Below, in pieces: positions 9,504-22,153 of a stretch of DNA of 64,000 nucleotides. The stretch covers positions 8,314,501 through 8,378,500 of the forward strand of contig NW_026870043.1 of NCBI RefSeq assembly GCF_029168945.1, given 5' to 3'. Numbering within the stretch: position 1 is the stretch's first letter; each line of letters opens with the position of its first letter. The stretch is from Cannabis sativa (lineage: Eukaryota; Streptophyta; Magnoliopsida; Rosales; Cannabaceae). The notes under the pieces were generated by a model. That model had not been told where the DNA came from. It did no database searches and saw only the letters and a program-made list of their open reading frames with translations. A program made the position numbers and the translations under genes.

Positions 9504-11162
9504 TGTTGGGTTTTATGCCCTAAATAAAAGTCCATTTCAATGTAATCTATTTTATTCAACATCAATAAAGAAATAGAAGTATTTTTCATTCATTTGTGTA
9601 TGTTTTGGTTCACTTTATCAGTTGCTTGTCTTTTTGATTTATAAATTCATCTGAAACCCTTTTCACATACTTGATCCTGTTTATTGTGTTGTCAACACTT
9701 TGGAAAGTAAACATGACTATGTGAATAAAGTTTCCTAGATTTATCAGACACAGGGTTTTACTGATATGATAATCTACAACAAGAGTTTACTTACATTTGG
9801 AGAAATGCTATGTTTTTTCCAGAACATTGGTTAAAGTAAAGCTCAGGTTGGATGCATAGAGTATGCATCGGAAGGGACCGATATTGAACTTTCACTTAGA
9901 TTTATTAAACTTACCGTAAAATCTATTCAAGTCAATATCGCCTAGTTCATCCTAGATCAAATGATCTTAATCCTGTTATGATTAGGCTCAATCTCAGGAG
10001 GCTATTCGTGTTCTTTGATTTGTTAGTTAAGCCTACTTTTAGGTCAGGGTGATACGTACATTTTGGGAACACGGTAGTGTAATTGAGTGGGAGCGCTAAC
10101 ATAAACATTGAATCTATAGCTTCTATCTGGCGAATAGTAAGCAAAGGATGATCTCCTTCAAGCTTGACCAAACGAAAATAAATGGTGGAGTACTCATTTC
10201 ACATAAGCTGAAATATCATTTATACGGGGTCAAGTGTTTTAAGGATAATATACATAGTAGGGTGTACACGGTAATCTAATCCCTTTACAGTGTAGATCAT
10301 TCATATAGAGGATCATTGATCAAATTAGGATTATAACAATGGATAACTAATGATGTGTCTATATTGTGGAACATATAGAGCATTCTATATACTGAGAGTG
10401 CAATTCTAAGTTCTATGCGTGGATTCAACGAAGAATTAATAAGTTAGTGAATTTAAGCAATAAATTTTTGATCTACTTATTGGAAGCTCGGTTATATAGA
10501 CACATGGTCCCCCACTAGTTGAGATAATATTGCTTGTAAGACTCATGTAATTGGTTTTGATTAATCAATTATAATTCTCAAATTAGACTATGTCTATTTG
10601 TGAATTTTTCACTAAGTAAGGGCGAAATTGTAAAGAAAGAGTTTTAGGGGCATATTTGTTAATTATGATACTTTGTATGGTTCAATTAATAAATATGATA
10701 AATGACAATATTATTTAATAATTATTTATAGTTATTAAATAGTTAAAATTGGCATTTAAATGGTTGAATTAGAAAATTGGCATTTTTGAGAAAATCAGAT
10801 GCAAAAGTGATAAAACTGTAAAATTGCAAAAAGTGAGGCCCAAATCCACACTGCCATGGGTGGCCACTTTTATAGGATTTATCCTATGATATTTTCATTA
10901 TTTTAATGCCAAATAATTCAAACCTAACCCTAGTGGAATGCTATAAATAGATAGTGAAGGCTTCAGGAAAATTACATTTTTCATTCAGAAAAACCTGAAC
11001 CTCTCTCTCTCTACCTTGGCCGACCACTCCCTCTCTCTATTCTTCCTTAAGATTTCGAAACACTTAGTGATTAGAGTAGTACCCACACACAGCAAGTGAT
11101 ACCTCAATCATAGTGAGGAAGATCGTGAAGAAAGACTTTCAGCAAGAAGGAGTTTCAGCACT

Positions 11163-12399
11163 TGATTAAGGCTCAAATTGGTACAGTTTAAGCCTTTATT
11201 TATACATATATAATTAATATAAATTAGATATTCCTTAGTTTTTATGGTAAATTTATTTTAATTGGAAATATTTAATTTATATTCATTTTTGTGTTATTTT
11301 TCCAAAAATTTTATGAAGTGATAAAATTACAAATCAATGAGATCAAGAAAGAAGGCCCATAACCACAATATAAGTTAACAAATTGGGCTCAAATATCAAA
11401 TATTGGAGCTTTGTTGAATGATCAAAGGGACACGAACTGAACTGATCATGTCTCCCACACCAATTACGCCAGCCACTTCCTCCAGGAGCTCCACGTGTTT
11501 GAGCTGGTCTTCACTTCCCACAATTTGATGCAACATGGCCCACATTCTCATATTTTCAGCTTTTCAAGCCACTTCCCCTACTACATAGTACACGAATTTT
11601 TACCAGTTTAGAGAGCAAATGTGCACTATAAATAAGAGCTAAATACAATGAAAAAGGCATCAGATTTTCGTAGTGTTATTATACCAAAATTTTATCTTTT
11701 TCTTTCCTTCTTCTTTATTTTATTTTATTAATTTTGGTGTAAAGACAATGCCTTTTCTAGGCTAATTTCTTTGGCAAGACTCAAGTGTAAGTTCATGCAA
11801 TTTTTATTCTTCTAATATATTGATTCTCTTTGTTCTTCATTTTCACATTTGTTATATTAAATTTCTCTTCTTCTTAATTGCACTTTAAATTTAATAGTAC
11901 CTTTTATATAAGTTCAGTCATGCTTTTCTTATGTAAGTTAGGCTATTAATTATTAGAGTGTTTATTATATTATATGATTTTTACTGCATTCTGCCAATGG
12001 TATTTTGTCGATTTAAATTATATAATATGATAGTATTTTTAGAAGTAGTTTTAATTTAATTAGAGAACATATTTTTCTAGTGAGCTTAATCATACACATT
12101 TTCCAACTATAATTAATGGTGTAGAATTATAGTTGAGGTTAAAGAATCAATTTTATTAGGAAAATATAATTGCATGTACAAAGCTTGTGTCTTCCATAAT
12201 CATTTTCTGATTACTTCTCATTTTAATTACTTGTTTAATTTTTAAAAATCATTTCTCAATATTCTCATCACATTCAAGGTTCATATTTTATTCTTGTAAA
12301 ATTACTAATTGTCCTTTTGAGTGTATTTTTCCTCCCTGTGGATACGACATATAGCCCGTTTACTACCGCGACCGCAGTGTAACTAATTGGGCGACATCA
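11163..12399 (+). repeat. Athila LTR 1
   Basis: Starts TGATTAAGG and ends GACATCA (1,237 bp). It is the same length as LTR 2 and differs at only a few positions (for example 11186 and about 11996). The TATA box TATAAATA is at 11627-11634. Confidence 0.9.
11627..11634 (+). promoter_or_regulatory. TATA box in Athila LTR 1
   Basis: TATAAATA in the context GCACTATAAATAAGAG, repeated at 23962-23969 in LTR 2. It is the likely core promoter of the element. Confidence 0.55.
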
Positions 12400-12404
12400 A
12401 TTTT

Positions 12405-12422
12405 TGGCGCCGTTGCCGGGGA
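12405..12422 (+). other. Athila primer binding site (tRNA-Asp)
   Basis: TGGCGCCGTTGCCGGGGA lies five bases after LTR 1 and is complementary to the 3' end of plant tRNA-Asp, the usual Athila primer. The identical site is at 24740-24757 after LTR 2. Confidence 0.85.
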
Positions 12423-13074
12423 GGTTTCTGCGCTACAAGAGGTTAGTATAGTAGTTTTATTTTTTTTTGTCTCTCTTTATTTGTTTATATAAAAAAAAAA
12501 AAACTTTTTAGATAGTATAATATAATTTAGTTTTTTTTTTAAGTTATATATAGATTCAAAAAAAATCATTATATATTATTATTATTATTCTTTACTCTTT
12601 TAGTAAAAAAAAAAAAAAGCAAGTCCTTTTTTTGTTTAGATTATTTATTATTTTGCTACTATATTAGGGTGTTAGTTTTCTTTTTATTTTTTTGGTACAT
12701 TATTTTATTTTGTATACATTTTTTTTTCTAGGATTAGCCATTTTTTTTGATATTTATTTAAAAAAAAAAAAAAGTTGTGCATAAAATATTTTCATAAACT
12801 TTTTAGTGTAAACCCAATTGTGTAATGGTAAAAGTGGTACAAACTGAGATCATTCTGTCTAAGAAAGATTGGCTTTAAAGGTTTGTGATAGAGTACCCTC
12901 TACACTTTCTAGCGACCCCGGGGAGTTCTAGTAAAAGTGTGGGACGAAGCGGTACCTTGGCAACCTTCCCAATCGGCCTGGGAATATCTTGTGTGAATAC
13001 CCTTGCATTATTACATAGTTGTAATTTACATTATTTAACAAGTGAAAATACACACACACACAAAAAAAAAGTGA
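12423..13074 (+). other. Athila copy 1 leader, noncoding
   Basis: A long AT-rich leader with A and T runs between the primer site and gag. A 67-codon frame at 12885-13088 ends across the gag start and is identical in copy 2, but nothing marks it as a protein. Confidence 0.6.
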
Positions 13075-14590
13075 ATGTCACGAAATAGAGACAGATTAGG
13101 GAGATTTGTAAAACAACAAATTGAAATTTTAGAAAACTCTCCTAAATCGTCTTCTTCCACTCGTTCTCATTCACCACCATCACCCATACTTCCTGCACTG
13201 CCAATGATGGCTCAACAACAGGAAATCCAACCAAGAACGCTACAGGATTATCTACATCCTACGCGTACGGCCACACCTTCATGCATAATGTATCCCATGA
13301 ATATGCCCAACTTCGATTTCAAACCTGGCATGATTCAACTTTTACCAACCTTTCATGGTATGGAAAATGAGAGTCCATATGTGCATATTCAGGCCTTCGA
13401 AGAGGTGGTGGCCACATTCAACAACCAAGCTGACATCATTAACTTGGTGAGATTGAAGTTCTTTCCTTTCTCACTCAAGGATAAAGCCAAAAGCTGGTTG
13501 TATTCCTTAAGGCCAAGGTCTATTGGGACATGGGATGAGATGACAAAAGTATTTTTCTCTAAATTTTTTCCACCCCATAAGACCAGCAGCCTTAAGAGGC
13601 AAATCTCTACCTTCACCCAAAAGGACCATGAAACATTTCATCAGGTCTGGGAGAGGTTTAAAGATTTGATGGGCCAGTGCCCACATCATGGATACGAAAG
13701 TTGGCGTCTTGTCAGCTATTTCTACGACGGTCTCACAGCCGACAAAAGACAATTCGTACAAATGATGTGCAATGGCGACTTCCTACAGAAAGATCCCGAA
13801 GAAGCTTTGGAATATCTTGAAGAAATTTCTGAAAAATCATACACATGGAGTGCGCCAAGTCCTACAGACAAGCCACGAACAAAGTGAGTCTACCAATTGA
13901 AGGAGGAGGACGGTGAAAGCTCAACTTGAAGCTTTGAAAAAACAATTTGAGGCTTTCAAAACTCAAGAAGGTAAAGCACTCCAGATCGCTGCAAAAGTGG
14001 AAAAGCAAGAACCATGCTTCATTTGTGGAGGGACTGATCATCAACCACAAGAGTGCCCTAGTCTTAGTATGTTGAGGGGAGAAGATGAGGAACAGTGTAA
14101 TGCCTTAGGGGATTACAAGAAGCCTTATAATGCCTACTCCAACACATACAATCCTGGTTGGCGTAACCATCCCAATTTCAGTTGGAAGGATACAAGTCAA
14201 AATCAAGCATCTGGGAGCCAATGGAGGCCTGATCAACAAAAGAATTCTCTTGAGAGTTCCATGAAAATTCTCGCAGAATCCCAACTAGAGTTCAGGACTT
14301 ATTTCACTCAGGTGATAGAGGAATTGAAGGACATAAAGATTCAAATAACAAAGTTAAATGATTCTTCAGTCATTCAAGAGCGTGGTAAGCTTCCCGCTCA
14401 GCCTCTAATCACTCCCAAAGGGCAACATATGGCACAAACCTCCGCTCCTTCAGAGTCTAATCTCAAAGGGGTTAATGCTATTACTACCCGAAGTGGTCAA
14501 AGTACGGTATCACCATTACCTAAGACCACTAGTGTACCAATGCCCGCTCCAGATGCTGATGTGCCACAGAACCTTCCAGTAAAGGTGCCC
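13075..14590 (+). pseudogene. Athila gag, copy 1 (broken)
   Basis: The frame begins MSRNRDRLGRFV at 13075, contains the retrotransposon gag domain (about residues 60-240), and stops early at 13885-13887. The remaining gag reopens in another frame from 13913. It includes a zinc knuckle CX2CX4HX4C (CFICGGTDHQPQEC) at about 14015-14056 and a low-complexity linker. Compared with the intact copy at 25410, the break comes from a cluster of changes around 13882-13886, which creates the stop, and a 2-bp loss near 13915. Confidence 0.85.
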
Positions 14591-16958
14591 TTTCCTCAGG
14601 CTTTGAAATCCACTGGAAAGGTACTGGAAAGTCATAGTGAGATCCTTGACTTTTTGACACAAGTTAAGGTTAACCTGCCATTACTTCATGTAATCAAGCA
14701 AGTACCGGCTTATGCCAAAGTTATCAAGGATCTATGCACTATCAAAAGGAAGCACCATGTCAAGAAAACTGCATTCTTGGCAGAACAAGCTAGTGCGGTG
14801 ATCGACTGCAAGACACCGCTTAAATACAAAGATCCTGGTTGTCCCACCATTTCATGTCAAATAGGGGAACAGGAATTTGGCCAAGCCCTCCTGGACTTAG
14901 GTGCAAGTGTAAATCTCATGCCTTATTCCATATACTTGCAACTAGGCCTAGGAGAACTTAAGCCCACATCTGTGGTGCTACAATTGGCCGATCGATCAGT
15001 TAAGAAACCTCGGGGAATAGTTGAAGATGTCTTGATTCAAATTGATAAATTCTATTACCCCGTGGATTTTCTCATCTTGGACACTCAATCAAGTCAACTT
15101 AGAGTCCAAAATTCCCATCATTCTCGGACGACCATTCCTCGCAACAGCAAATGCACTCATCAATTGTAGGAATGGTCTCATGAAAATCTCTTTTGGGAAC
15201 ATGACTCTAGAGGTGAATGTTTTCAACATTGGTAAACAACCACTTGATAACGATGAGTGTTTCCAATCATTTCTGATCGATACACTTATTTCAGAAGAGG
15301 TAGAAGCACAATACACTTCCACTCATCTCAATGACCACTTCGAAATTTCTGAGATTTCTGAGTCGGGTAATACTGAAATCAACTCTGAAGTCATCAATCA
15401 ATTACCGACCAAAAGAACCATGTTTTGGAATCCAATCTTCGAGGGACTTCCTCAAGATAGGGAAACACCAAAACCATCCACTGTACAAGCTCCTCAACCA
15501 AACTTGGCTCAACTTCCTAAGGAACTTAAGCATGTCTTCTTGGGAGCAAACAACACTTTCCCTGTCATCATATCCTCCACCCTTAATGCAACTCAAGAGC
15601 AACAACTTATCAACGTGCTCACAGAGCAAAGAGGAGCAATTGGTTGGACGTTAGCTGACATTAAAGGGATTAGTCCCTTGATTTGCTCCCATCACATTAA
15701 ATTGGAAGACGGGGCCATACCACGACGTGATCCTCAAAGGAGATTAAACCCACCAATGAAGGAAGTGGTAAAGACAGAAATCTTGAAGCTTCTGGATTAC
15801 GGGATACTTTATCCTGTTGCCGACAGTAAGTGGGTTAGCCCAACTCAGGTTGTTCCCAAGAAATCGGGAGTAACAAGGGTACCAAATGATAAGGGAGAAC
15901 TCATCCCTACCAAGGTCACAACAGGTTGGCGCATGTGCATTGATTATAGAAAATTAAATGCCGCCACCTGTAAAGACCATTTCCCACTTCCATTCATCGA
16001 TCAAATCTTGGAACGTGTGGCAGATCATCCTTTCTACAGCTTTCTCGATGGTTATTCGGGGTACTACCAAATCGAAATTGCTTTATAAGATCAGGAAAAG
16101 ACCACATTCACTTGTCCTTTTGGTACCTATGCCTTTCGGCGTATGCCATTTGGCCTGTGTAATTCCCCAGCCACCTTCCAGCGCTGCATGATGAGTATCT
16201 TTAGTGATATGATCGAGAATTGTATGGAAGTATATATGGATGATTTGACAGTCTTTGGTGATTCATTTGAATCAAGCCTTCTCAATTTGGAAGCTGTGCT
16301 TAAACGATGCAAAGAGAAAGGCTTGGTACTCAACTGGGAGAAGTGTCATTTCATGGTGCCATCTGGCATAGTCTTGGGGCATATTGTTTCACAACGAGGA
16401 ATTGAGGTTGATCAATCCAAGATTGAACTCATATCAAAGCTGCCCGCCCCCAAGACTGTTAAGGATGTTCGATCCTTTCTTGGGCATGCTGGATTCTATA
16501 GGAGGTTCATCCAGAATTTTTCGACGATAGCTCGACCTTTGTCGAACCTCTTGGCAAAAGACGTGGTGTTTAACTGGACACCCGAGTGTGAGGAATCCTT
16601 CCAAACACTTGTCACCAAACTCACTTCTGCCCCTATCATTCAACCACCTGATTGGAACTTGCCATTCGAGATCATGTGTGATGCTAGCAATTACGCTATA
16701 GGGGTTGTCCTTGGTCAACGAAGGGAAGGGAAGCCCTTCGTCGTATACTATGCAAGTAGAACTCTTAATAGTGCTCAAATGAACTATTCTACTACTGAGA
16801 AAGAGTTGCTTGCCGTAGTATTCGCACTTGACAAGTTTCGTTCCTACCTGATCGGTTCCCCTATCACGGTCTTCACCGACCACTCTGCTCTTAAGTACCT
16901 CCTTTCCAAAAAGGATGCTAAGGCACGCTTAATTAGGTGGATCCTTCGTTACATGTGA
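14591..16958 (+). pseudogene. Athila protease and reverse transcriptase, copy 1 (broken)
   Basis: This continues the gag frame. The aspartic protease region carries the Athila-type DLGAS motif and LADRSVKKPRGIVEDV (about 14880-15060). A frameshift near 15100 moves it into the frame of 15042-16088. RT motifs include WRMCIDYRKLN (about 15927) and YSGYYQIEI just before an in-frame TAA at 16086-16088. The same frame reopens at MPFGLCNSPATFQRCM (16143) and carries the active site YMDD, with the first Asp at 16239. RNase H starts near IMCDASNYAIGVVLGQ (about 16672). The frame ends at 16958 through another frameshift near 16945. Confidence 0.88.
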
Positions 16959-17459
16959 ATTTGACTTGACCATCAAGGATAAGAAAGGAGTTGAAAATGT
17001 GGTAGCGGACCACCTATCTCGTTTAGAGTTTTCTGATTCCGCTGATGGCCCTGCTATCCGAGATGACTTCCCTGATGAACATCTCTACACCATCACTAAG
17101 TTACCATGGTACGCTCATATTGTTAATTACTTAGTGATTGGTGAGCTTCCTGCTTCCTGGAATGCACAGGATAAACGTAAATTTTTGGTCGAGGTCCGTA
17201 ACTTTTACTGGGATGATCCATATCTTTTCAAGTACTGCCCCGACCAAATTATGAGACGTTGCATTCCAAATGATGAAATTTTTAGTGTCTTGAACTTTTG
17301 CCACAACGAAGCATGTGGTGGTCATTTTTCTATGAAAAAGACTGCTGCAAAAATCTTACAGTGTGGTCTATACTGGCCCACTTTGTTCAAAGACACTAAC
17401 AATTTTTGTCGATCTTGTGAAAGGTGCCAGAAACTAGGTGCGCTATCTCGACGACACAT
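16959..17459 (+). pseudogene. Athila RNase H end and integrase zinc domain, copy 1
   Basis: Begins in the sequence after IRW in RNase H, includes VENVVADHLSRLE, then the integrase HHCC zinc domain: H and H around HNEACGGHFS (about 17302) and CRSCERCQ (about 17410). It is cut by the CACTA element between the His and Met codons at 17457-17459. The integrase resumes at 21215. Confidence 0.85.
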
Positions 17460-17473
17460 CACTACTACAAGGA

Positions 17474-17800
17474 AAGGTCTTTTATCCCGGTTTTTAAGGC
17501 TTTTTATCCCGGTTTTCGCTAAAATGAAAACCGGGATGTATGCCAGTGGGATAAAAGGTATTTAAAAAACTGGGATAAAAGGGGTACTTTTTATCCCGGT
17601 TTTTTCATAATAACCGGGATAAAAAGTACCCATTTTATCCCGGTCTTTAGAAAGAAGTGGGATAAAAGGGTACTTTTTATCCCACTTTTCATGAAAAAAC
17701 TGGGATAAAATGTACCTTTTTATCCCACTTTTTATAAAAAACTGGGATAAAAGGGTACATTTTATCCCATTTTTTTAAAAAAAAGTGGGATAAAAAGTCA
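17474..17800. repeat. CACTA subterminal repeats, left end
   Basis: More than a dozen copies of TTTTATCCC or GGGATAAAA in both orientations, often as CCGGGATAAAA or GTGGGATAAAA, arranged as near-perfect inverted pairs. A shorter set is at 20928-20966 and 21122-21200 at the other end. The motif density is what CACTA transposases need for end recognition. Confidence 0.75.
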
Positions 17801-18248
17801 CCTTAATTTTGATCTCATTTTGCAAATGTATTGGTTTTTTATTTTTTTTTCTTTTAATTTTATTACATTTCATTTCATTTATTTTTTTCAATAATAATAA
17901 ATATAATTTTTATTTTTATAATTATATAGAGTATGTATAAAAAAAAAAATTAATTAAAAATGAATGATTAATATCATTTTTAATAACAACAATAATAATT
18001 TGTAAGTTCAATTTTAAATAACATTTTACATATTATGGATAAATCTCTAAAATACTCCACAATGTCTGAAAAAATACAATAAAAGACTACTATAATTAAT
18101 TGTTATATATCAAGGGAAGCAATTGACTTAACCACTGTTATCGAATCAGTAAGAGATGATCGTCCTCAGAATATTGGGATAGGCCGCTAAACTGTCAAAT
18201 TAAAAAAATAAAACTAATTAAGAAAATAGTACTTTTATATGTTTGTAT

Positions 18249-18530
18249 TTATAGTAAAAATGAGTATTTACTTACTTTTTCTTTTATGATTGTAATAGGA
18301 GTTGAATGTTGAAGCATATCACGAACATAGCGTATTGCACCTCTTCGATATGGGATTTCAACTTCCCCTTGAATAACTTGTATGATTTGAACCCGTGCAT
18401 AATCATTTGAAATTATGTCACCATGATATGAAAAGAAACCAACCGCCTCAATTATGACACCCTCAGCCACAACATTGTCAATGTTATCTGAACATAATTT
18501 TACACATTGACTTACATCCTCATAGACCAT
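18249..18530 (-). pseudogene. Fragment of a CACTA-associated protein gene
   Basis: A 93-codon minus-strand frame starting MVYEDVSQCVKLCSDN. It recalls a domain often found next to transposase or protease genes in plant CACTA elements, with VYEDVS, KLCSDN and GEVEIPYRRG stretches. After about codon 85 a donor-like AAGTAAGT (near 18275 on the minus strand) suggests an intron, so the tail residues are probably intronic. No other exon could be placed with confidence. Family recognition is from memory of the pattern and needs a profile search. Confidence 0.4.
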
Positions 18531-20927
18531 TGGTTGTTCTTGATGTTCATAGTTGTCAATCGGTTCTTGGTAATTAAATATTAAAAAACATGTTCATTTA
18601 AGAATCCTAAAAAAAATTCGCCAAAGTTTTCCCTATTTCTACAACATTTCCAAATTTAATAACTATCTAATAATGCACACAAGTAATTAAATCGGATAAC
18701 AAGAAAAAATAATCACAAAAGCATTTAACAATATAATAATTGCCACCCATCCAACCGCAGTATATTTATATCGCAGAACATACTTCACTACGGATGAATA
18801 TCTAATATATTCAAACTCCTCTAATAGCTTTATAATTAGTAAAAATTTGTTGGTCAATAATGTACCTTTAGCTAGTAATCAATAATCACCAATATTTTGA
18901 TTCATTTTCTAATAACAATCCACAACCAACATTAATTAATGTAATTTAAAAAATGTTCAAATTAAAATCATTGTTTCAATTGCTTTGATATTGCATTGAA
19001 CAAAAAATAATAATTATGAATTCAGACAGGAAAATAAAATGAAACAAATTTAATACTTTTTCTGAATCCTAGGTCCAATAATCCAAAGAAAAATTAGTTA
19101 AAACAAAGAATATATATATATATATATATATAATTAATTATGTATATGATAATGAAATAGACAAGCCACCATCCCAAAGATAAGTTTGTACAACAAGAGC
19201 CTCTTTTTTTTGTTGTCTCTATCTATGTCTCCCTTTTATCCTAAACAACATTACTTGCAAAATAACTTAAACATTACATCTCACAACACAATCTCTGTTC
19301 AAAACTAACTTAAAAGATTCATTCTTAAAAGATTATCTTTCTCAAAATAATTTCAGTAGCAAAGTGAAAAATGGTCTTTGAGGAGTAAAATTTAAACAAA
19401 TAATACCTCAAATTTACAACCACATGCTGTAATTAGAAAAAGTTTCCAATTCATTAAATTAAAAGAGACCATAACAACGTTATATGGAGAAGACGAAGAG
19501 CAAAAGATCACCATTTAACAACGAAATTTTATTTTATGCAGCATATAACAGTTGTTGTAATGCTAGTGAGGTAACTCAACTATAATTTGTTTTTAGAAAC
19601 TATTTGGCAAAACAAAGTATTTTACAGCAATGAGACTAAAGTAAACACTCGCAACAGAACTAGAAAATACCTCTTTTACTCAATTTTGTAAAAGTGCATA
19701 GGACTCTAATGGTTGGCACGATAGGGATAGCAACCTAAGGCAGGGGAAAGAAAGTCATAATTAACACTCAAATAGAGAAATAAAGAATATTTGTTCTTGA
19801 GAGAACTATCACTATGAAATACTAAAAAATAATTTTTTATATACTATCAAGATATAATTAAACCGTGTCTCAAGTAATAGAAAATCAGTCCCTACACCGT
19901 TACTAGAGAAGCTCACTGTCATAAGACAATGCTTAGCACATTCTGTAACAGAAGATCCAAACATCAAAAGACCAAATGAATTTTTAAAATCATGCGAGTC
20001 CAATTACCAATTAAATTTCAGCCATTTTAAAATGCTGGAACTACATGGCTAACACCTGCAGATTTCAGCATGAACGCTACAAGTGACATGAACTAACCAA
20101 GAAAAAAACAACGACACGACAAACCTTCTATTTAATAAAAAGAATTTGGTTTTATGTGCTTAAAATAAAATAATGAATTCACAAAAAATAAAAATGACTA
20201 CATGATTGATCTTTTTATTCTAAGTTAATTAAGCTTGAAAGTATATTTCAATGCTTAATTGACACATCAATGGTCTACTAAAACTTAGAAATAGGTACTG
20301 AAAATTTGAACTTAAGAGATGAGAAGAAACAGCCACCAAGCTTTAAAAACTCACATTGTTTTCTTTCAAGACACAGCTTTGCACAGGCTCCTTTCCTTCT
20401 AAGCATGAAGTTGCTTGACCCTAACCTTAAAGCTCAAATTAATGGAGTTTAAAGTGAGTTTGAAACTCAAAATAAAATAGAAGAAGAACTCTAAGATATT
20501 CAATGGCAGGAGAAGGAAAAAGAGGAGCACAAACATACCATGGCTTTTGATGCTTGAAACCTAGTTTTCCCAAGGTGCATCCATGGAGAGGAAAGAAGAT
20601 TTATAATTGAAAAAGACCATTATTAGTCAATACAGTAAATCATTAGTGATACAACTAAAAAATTAGAAATTCTTCACATAAACTCTTTCACATTTCCACC
20701 CAGCCCCAACCAGAAAAAAAATGGTGGAAAAAATGCAAAACAGGAAAAAAAGAATAAAGAAAAAAGTATACCTTTAATAGTTTTATGAACTGCTTCGACG
20801 GATTTGGACGAATCTGGAATGGATGATCGAGTCTCATGGGATTTGGGCAAGGGTTTCTGGGTTTGGGCGAGATGGTTAGGTTGTCGAGGTTGTACTGGTA
20901 TGAGTACTACTATGATTTTAGGGATGA
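18531..20927. other. CACTA interior, noncoding
   Basis: AT-rich with no supported gene. It holds a TA microsatellite at about 19111-19132. A relatively GC-rich stretch at about 20780-20920 may be the 5' leader of the minus-strand gene, with a donor-like sequence near 20770. Confidence 0.5.
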
Positions 20928-21214
20928 CTTTTTATCCCGGTTTTTAACTAATAACCGGGATAAAAGGTTCCCCTAAAAAAAATTAATCCCTGTTTGGCAA
21001 ACCCATAAAAATCGAATCTTGAACTTATTTTTTTGCCTTTAATATTTTTTTTTTAACATTCTACCAAACAAAGCCCTTGTCTAAAAAAATATTTGCTACA
21101 TATTTGAGGTGTCAAATCTAAAAGTGGGATAAAAAGTCTCAATATATCTTTTATCCCATTTTTTATTTTTGTTAACTAAAAAAGTGGGATAAAAGGTCCC
21201 TTTTCTTGTAGTGC

Positions 21215-22153
21215 ATGATGCCATTGAACCCAATGCTCGTAATAGAAATATTCGACTGTTGGGGAATTGATTTTATGGGACCGTTCCCACCTTCTTCTGG
21301 CTACCTTTACATTCTCCTCGCCATAGACTATGTCTCCAAGTGGGTTGAAGCCGTGCCATGTCGAAATGCAGATAACACAACTGTTGTGAAATTCTTAAAA
21401 GAAAATGTGTTATCTCGTTTTGGCACACCACGAGCTATCATCAGTGATCAAGGCACCCATTTCTGCAACCATTCTTTTGAGCATTTGATGCAAAAGTATG
21501 GTGTACTTCACAAGGTTGCATTGCCTTATCACCCACAGACAAATGGCCAAGCTGAGTTAGCTAATCGTGAAATTAAGAAAATTTTAGAAAAGACGGTTAA
21601 CCCTGACCGCAAAGATTGGTCCTCCCGACTTCTCGATGCTCTCTGGGCCTACCGCACTGCTTACAAAACTCAGCTAGGCATGTCTCCTTACAGACTAGTC
21701 TATGGCAAGGCCTGCCATCTCCCTGTTGAACTGGAACATAAAGCATACTGGGCTGTAAAAAGCCTAAATTCTGATCTCAACGCGGCGGGCCTTAATCGTA
21801 AGCTTCAATTGTCAGAAATTGAGGAGCTACGGAATGATGCTTATGATAACTCTAGGATCTACAAGGCTAAATTAAAAGCGGCTCATGACAAGCAGATCCT
21901 GAGGAAAAAATTTGAGCCAAATCAGCGAGTGCATCTTTATGACACTCGCCTGCATATCCACCCTGGGAAACTGAGATCCCGGTGGACTGGGCCGTATGTT
22001 GTAAAAACTGTTTTCCCCCACGGTGTTGTTGAGGTCGAAGACCCAACCGATGGGAGAAAATTCAAAGTGAATGGCCAAAGACTGAAACACTACATAGAGA
22101 GGGTGCCCCAGCCTGTCGAGGATATCCTCGTGGCTCCGGTTTACCAGCCTTGA
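21215..22153 (+). pseudogene. Athila integrase core and C-terminus, copy 1
   Basis: An open frame of 312 codons holding the integrase catalytic core. Asp19 (in WGIDFMG), Asp78 (in ISDQGTHF) and Glu114 (in GQAELANRE) give the D-D-35-E spacing of retroviral-type integrases. A C-terminal region after about residue 215 ends in VAPVYQP. The frame itself is intact, but its N-terminal zinc domain is now 3.75 kb upstream beyond the CACTA element, and upstream parts carry stops. The protein is therefore not expressed as part of a working polyprotein. Confidence 0.88.

Larger units (their letters stand above)
17460..21213 (-). mobile_element. CACTA (EnSpm-type) DNA transposon, non-autonomous
   Basis: Starts CACTACTACAAGG and ends CTTGTAGTG, which is inverted CACTACAAG. 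It is flanked by the 3-bp duplication CAT (17457-17459 and 21214-21216), which restores the Athila integrase reading when one copy is removed. Subterminal repeats of GGGATAAAA type occur at both ends, as expected for transposase binding regions of CACTA elements. No transposase of TNP2 type is present in its 3,754 bp. Only one small gene fragment is recognisable (18249-18530, minus strand), so mobilisation would need a helper. The minus strand is suggested by that fragment. The 5' terminus has one extra ACT compared with the other end. Confidence 0.87.

Noticed and set aside
12885..13088. 67-codon frame before Athila gag, identical at 25220-25423
   Set aside because: Identity reflects the recent duplication. 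It ends over the gag start and has no recognisable feature.
18249..20927. Full transposase gene in the CACTA element
   Set aside because: No long frame or catalytic motif of a CACTA transposase is present; only a fragment of an associated gene was seen.
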